This document shows positions 61,412 through 64,000 of a stretch of DNA of 64,000 bases, in pieces; the first letter of the stretch is position 1, and every line of letters begins with the position of its first letter. A program made the position numbers and the translations under genes. The notes beneath the pieces are model-generated. The model was not told the origin of the DNA, did no database searches, and saw only the letters and a program-made list of their open reading frames with translations. The DNA comes from JABWBD01 sp040768665. GTDB lineage: Bacteria > Planctomycetota > Planctomycetia > Pirellulales > Thermoguttaceae. The stretch spans positions 372,001 to 436,000 of the forward strand of contig JAXGMN010000008.1 of the NCBI GenBank assembly GCA_040768665.1. Reading direction: 5' to 3'.

Positions 61412-63448
61412 GTGAAACGAAATCAGCAGTTTCCCGCCATCCTCGTTGTTGTTCTCCTCTCCTGGATCGCGCCGACCGCGGCGGAAGTCGTTCGCATGCA
61501 GATCGACCGACGCGAGCCGTTCGCTGCCGGGCATGAATTCGGCACTTCCGGTGCCTACGAGAAATGGACGGGCCGGCTGTACCTGGAAGTCGATCCCCTG
61601 GCCGCCGTAAACGATCGGATCACCGACCTGACGCTCGCCCCGCGAAACGACCGGGACCGCGTCGAGTTCTGGACCGACTTCTTTCTGCTGGCCCCGGCCG
61701 ATCCCAAGAAAGGCAACGGTCGCCTCCTGTTCGGCGTAAACAACCGTGGCAACAAGCTGCTGTTGGGCGCCTTCAACGACCGCGGCGGCAACGATCCCAC
61801 CACAGTGGCCGACGCCGGCAACGGCTTCCTCATGCGCCACGGCTACGCCGTCCTCTGGTGCGGCTGGAACGGCGACGTCCTGCCCGGCGGCGATCGGCTC
61901 GTCATGGGACTGCCCGTTGCGACAGATCACGGCAAACCAATCACGGGGCGAATCTACGCCGAAGTCTTGGTGGACAACGAAACGTACAGCCAGCCGTTCT
62001 ACTGGGGCAATTCGAACGTCTATCCCAGCGTCACCCTCGACAATGCCGGCGCCGTGCTTACCATGCGTCCCGACCGCTCTCAGCCGGTGGTCGAGGTTCC
62101 TCGCGATCGTTGGGCATTCGGCCGCTGGGAAGCGGGCAAACTCGTTCCCGACCCAGCGCACCTCTACGTCCAAGAGGGGTTCCGCCCGGGATGGATCTAC
62201 GAGCTGATCTACACGGGCAAAGATCCGCGCGTGACCGGCCTCGGTTTCGCCGCGGTTCGCGATTGCGTCTCGTTCTTTCGCTACGCCCGCGGCGACCGCC
62301 AAGGCTTGGCCAACCCGTTGGCCGGGGCAATCCAGCGCGCCTATGTCTTCGGGATCTCGCAGTCGGGGCGTTTCATCCATCACTATATTTATGAAGGATT
62401 CAACGCCGACCAGGACGGCCGAATCGTTTTCGACGTTGCCATGCCCCATGTGGCCGGCGGCGGCAGGGGATCGTTCAACATGCGGTTTGCTCAGACCACC
62501 CGCTATAGTTCCCAGCACGAGGAGGCCCTGTATCCGACCGATGTCTTTCCGTTTGCCTCCGTCCCGCAGCACGACCCGATCACCGGAGCGGAGGGCGACA
62601 TCCTCAAGAAAGCCCGCAAACGGGCGCCGCTGCCGAAGATCTTCTTCACCCAGACCTCGGCCGAGTATTGGAACCGGGCGGCGTCGCTTCTGCACACCGA
62701 CGTCGAGGGCGCCCGCGACCTGGCAGTCGATCCGGCCGTTCGCATCTATTTCATCGCCGGAGCGCAGCATGTCGTCTCGCGGTCGCCGGAACGCGGCATT
62801 TACCGTTACCCCCGCAACATCCTCGATCACCGCCCGGTCCTGCGGGCGCTCTTGCTGGCGCTGGATGGTTGGGTTTCGACCGGCGAAGAGCCGCCGGCGA
62901 GCGCGTTTCCGAAGATCGCCGACCGGACACTGGTCGACCTGAAAACCTACCGCACGATGTTTCCTCGGCTCCCGGGCGTGCGTTTGCCGGAGGCCATGTA
63001 TCAGCCTTTGCGGCTGGACCCGGGGCCGCGCTATTGGACCGAAGGGATCTCCGACCTCGTGCCGCCGAAGGTCGGGCCGGCCTATGCCGCGCTCGTGCCG
63101 GCTGTGGATGAAGACGGCAACGCCGTGGCTGGAATCCGGCTACCGGACGTTGCCGTGCCGCTGGCGACCTACACCGGTTGGAATGTCCGTTCGGCAAAGC
63201 CCGGCGCCGAGGGAAAACTCTCCCGTTTCATTGGGGCCTATTTCCCGTTTTCTCATACGCCAGCCGAGCGCGAGAAAGCCGGCGACCCTCGCCGTGCAAT
63301 CCTCGAGCGATATCCGACGCGGCAGGAATACCTGGACCGCGTTGCAGCATCAGCCCGCGCATTGCGGCAGCAGCGCCACTTGCTCGAAGAAGACGCCGCG
63401 GCGATCCTCCAAGAGGCCGCCGCCCGCAAACTGTGGGAGACGGATTGA
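61412..63448 (+). CDS. Secreted alpha/beta hydrolase-domain protein
   Basis: This 678-residue protein begins with a signal peptide (MKRNQQFPAILVVVLLSWIAPTA) and matches the large alpha/beta hydrolase-domain family (Abhydrolase_10-like): EFGTSGAYEKWTGRLYLEVDP, VNNRGNKLLLG, VLWCGWNGD, the nucleophile region VFGISQSGRFIHH (S316 or S318) and FAGAQHV-like YFIAGAQHVV with the likely catalytic histidine. The substrate is unknown. The start is GTG 61412 with a weak ribosome site, immediately after the palindromic repeat. Confidence 0.8.
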   Translation: MKRNQQFPAILVVVLLSWIAPTAAEVVRMQIDRREPFAAGHEFGTSGAYEKWTGRLYLEVDPLAAVNDRITDLTLAPRNDRDRVEFWTDFFLLAPADPKKGNGRLLFGVNNRGNKLLLGAFNDRGGNDPTTVADAGNGFLMRHGYAVLWCGWNGDVLPGGDRLVMGLPVATDHGKPITGRIYAEVLVDNETYSQPFYWGNSNVYPSVTLDNAGAVLTMRPDRSQPVVEVPRDRWAFGRWEAGKLVPDPAHLYVQEGFRPGWIYELIYTGKDPRVTGLGFAAVRDCVSFFRYARGDRQGLANPLAGAIQRAYVFGISQSGRFIHHYIYEGFNADQDGRIVFDVAMPHVAGGGRGSFNMRFAQTTRYSSQHEEALYPTDVFPFASVPQHDPITGAEGDILKKARKRAPLPKIFFTQTSAEYWNRAASLLHTDVEGARDLAVDPAVRIYFIAGAQHVVSRSPERGIYRYPRNILDHRPVLRALLLALDGWVSTGEEPPASAFPKIADRTLVDLKTYRTMFPRLPGVRLPEAMYQPLRLDPGPRYWTEGISDLVPPKVGPAYAALVPAVDEDGNAVAGIRLPDVAVPLATYTGWNVRSAKPGAEGKLSRFIGAYFPFSHTPAEREKAGDPRRAILERYPTRQEYLDRVAASARALRQQRHLLEEDAAAILQEAAARKLWETD

Positions 63449-63546
63449 CTTGTGATGAATGGTTTCCGCAAAGGGCGGCCGCCGGGGCGCCCGGGCGAAG
63501 CCGAAACCGATAACGGACACACAACCCGCCGGAGACAAAACTCGCC

Positions 63547-64000
63547 ATGAAAGCAGAGCTGATTCTTGATATCCAGGCCACGCTGGGCGAAGGCGCCCTG
63601 TGGGACTCCCGCCGCCACGAACTCCTTTGGGTCGATATCGAGGGCCGCAACGTTCACCGATTTGATCCGGACACCGGACGCGACGAGGCCATCGACGTCG
63701 GCCAGAAGGTCGGCACCGTCGTCCCGCGCGCTCGAGGCGGCTGGATGGTTGCCCTGCACCGCGGCATCGCTGCGCTGGAGCCTGGCCGCGGCGAACGGAT
63801 GGTTGTGGCCAATCCTGAACTGCACGTCACCGACAACCGTTTCAACGACGGAAAGTGCGACCCGGCCGGCCGCTTCTGGGCGGGCACGATCAGCCAGAGC
63901 CGACAGGCCGACGCCTGCCTGTACTGCCTCGATACCGATCTCTCGCTGCGGCGGATACTGACCGGCGTCGTCAATTCCAACGGGCTGGCCTGGAGCCTCG
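63547..64000 (+). CDS. SMP-30/gluconolactonase family protein, 5' part
   Basis: The first 151 residues are visible before the window ends. They match the SMP-30/gluconolactonase/LRE family, six-bladed beta-propellers that hydrolyse sugar lactones: LGEGALWDSRRHELLWVDIEG with the metal-binding glutamate, NRFNDGKCDPAGRFWAGTI with the DGKCD motif, and NSNGLAWS at the end. It starts 98 bases after the hydrolase gene and may be co-transcribed. Confidence 0.88.
   Translation, partial: MKAELILDIQATLGEGALWDSRRHELLWVDIEGRNVHRFDPDTGRDEAIDVGQKVGTVVPRARGGWMVALHRGIAALEPGRGERMVVANPELHVTDNRFNDGKCDPAGRFWAGTISQSRQADACLYCLDTDLSLRRILTGVVNSNGLAWSL

Noticed and set aside
1..64000. tRNA, rRNA or CRISPR features
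   Set aside because: No cloverleaf-like sequence with a GGTTCGAxxC arm, no rRNA-like stretch, and no regularly spaced repeats were found on reading both strands.

Overview
The window is about 64 kb of GC-rich bacterial DNA that reads as a planctomycete of the Pirellulales type. This is inferred from the protein families seen, not from an rRNA gene: a giant secreted protein with the planctomycete N-terminal IEPLEERRMLS motif (LEPR-XLL type), a BBP7-type outer-membrane barrel, a TIGR03790 protein, a DUF1080 protein, a one-domain ceramidase-like protein, several Uma2 proteins, a DUF4058 remnant, a small zinc-ribbon protein and dispersed palindromic repeats. I see no rRNA, tRNA, CRISPR array or intact insertion sequence.

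Layout. 1-9.3 kb: the tail of an unknown gene, a nested inverted-repeat element, a ceramidase-like secreted protein, a BBP7 barrel, and a 2071-residue surface protein carrying two nearly identical cyclophilin modules. 9.7-20 kb: housekeeping and scattered genes: uvrB, a Uma2 protein, an ECF sigma/anti-sigma pair, a NagA-type deacetylase, an HPt protein, ribD and a large GT-C-like membrane protein. 20.3-26.8 kb: a CoA-disulfide reductase/rhodanese fusion, then a leftward catabolic cassette (DeoR regulator, class III aminotransferase, two Gfo/Idh/MocA dehydrogenases). 27-29.3 kb: an accessory patch with a long hairpin element, a type II toxin-antitoxin pair, a 5'-truncated DUF4058 gene and an exported EF-hand/methyltransferase fusion.

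29.7-40 kb: a large hybrid histidine kinase, followed by the most notable locus: hdrC-hdrB-hdrA-mvhD-mvhG-mvhA, a complete heterodisulfide-reductase/[NiFe]-hydrogenase (electron-bifurcating) operon with tight 4-bp overlaps. Its last gene, mvhA, is split by three frameshifts although its metal-ligand motifs are intact. 40-47 kb: an internally deleted Uma2 protein, glycerate 2-kinase, another Uma2 protein, VanZ, and an ABC system of two ATPases and two permeases. 47-54.6 kb: a DUF1080 protein, an RluA-type synthase, a PfkB kinase with an iron-type alcohol dehydrogenase, aroA, a zinc-ribbon protein, a secreted protein and a cyclophilin-like lipoprotein. 54.8-64 kb: a second ABC transporter operon, a nucleotidyltransferase-like protein, the TIGR03790 protein, an alpha/beta hydrolase and the start of an SMP-30/gluconolactonase gene cut by the window end.

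The genes suggest a heterotroph that degrades carbohydrates (NagA, Gfo/Idh/MocA, DUF1080, gluconolactonase, glycerate kinase) and could use or make H2 under anoxic conditions. Dispersed repeats are a second theme: at least three palindromic families lie between genes, one in three copies in this window.
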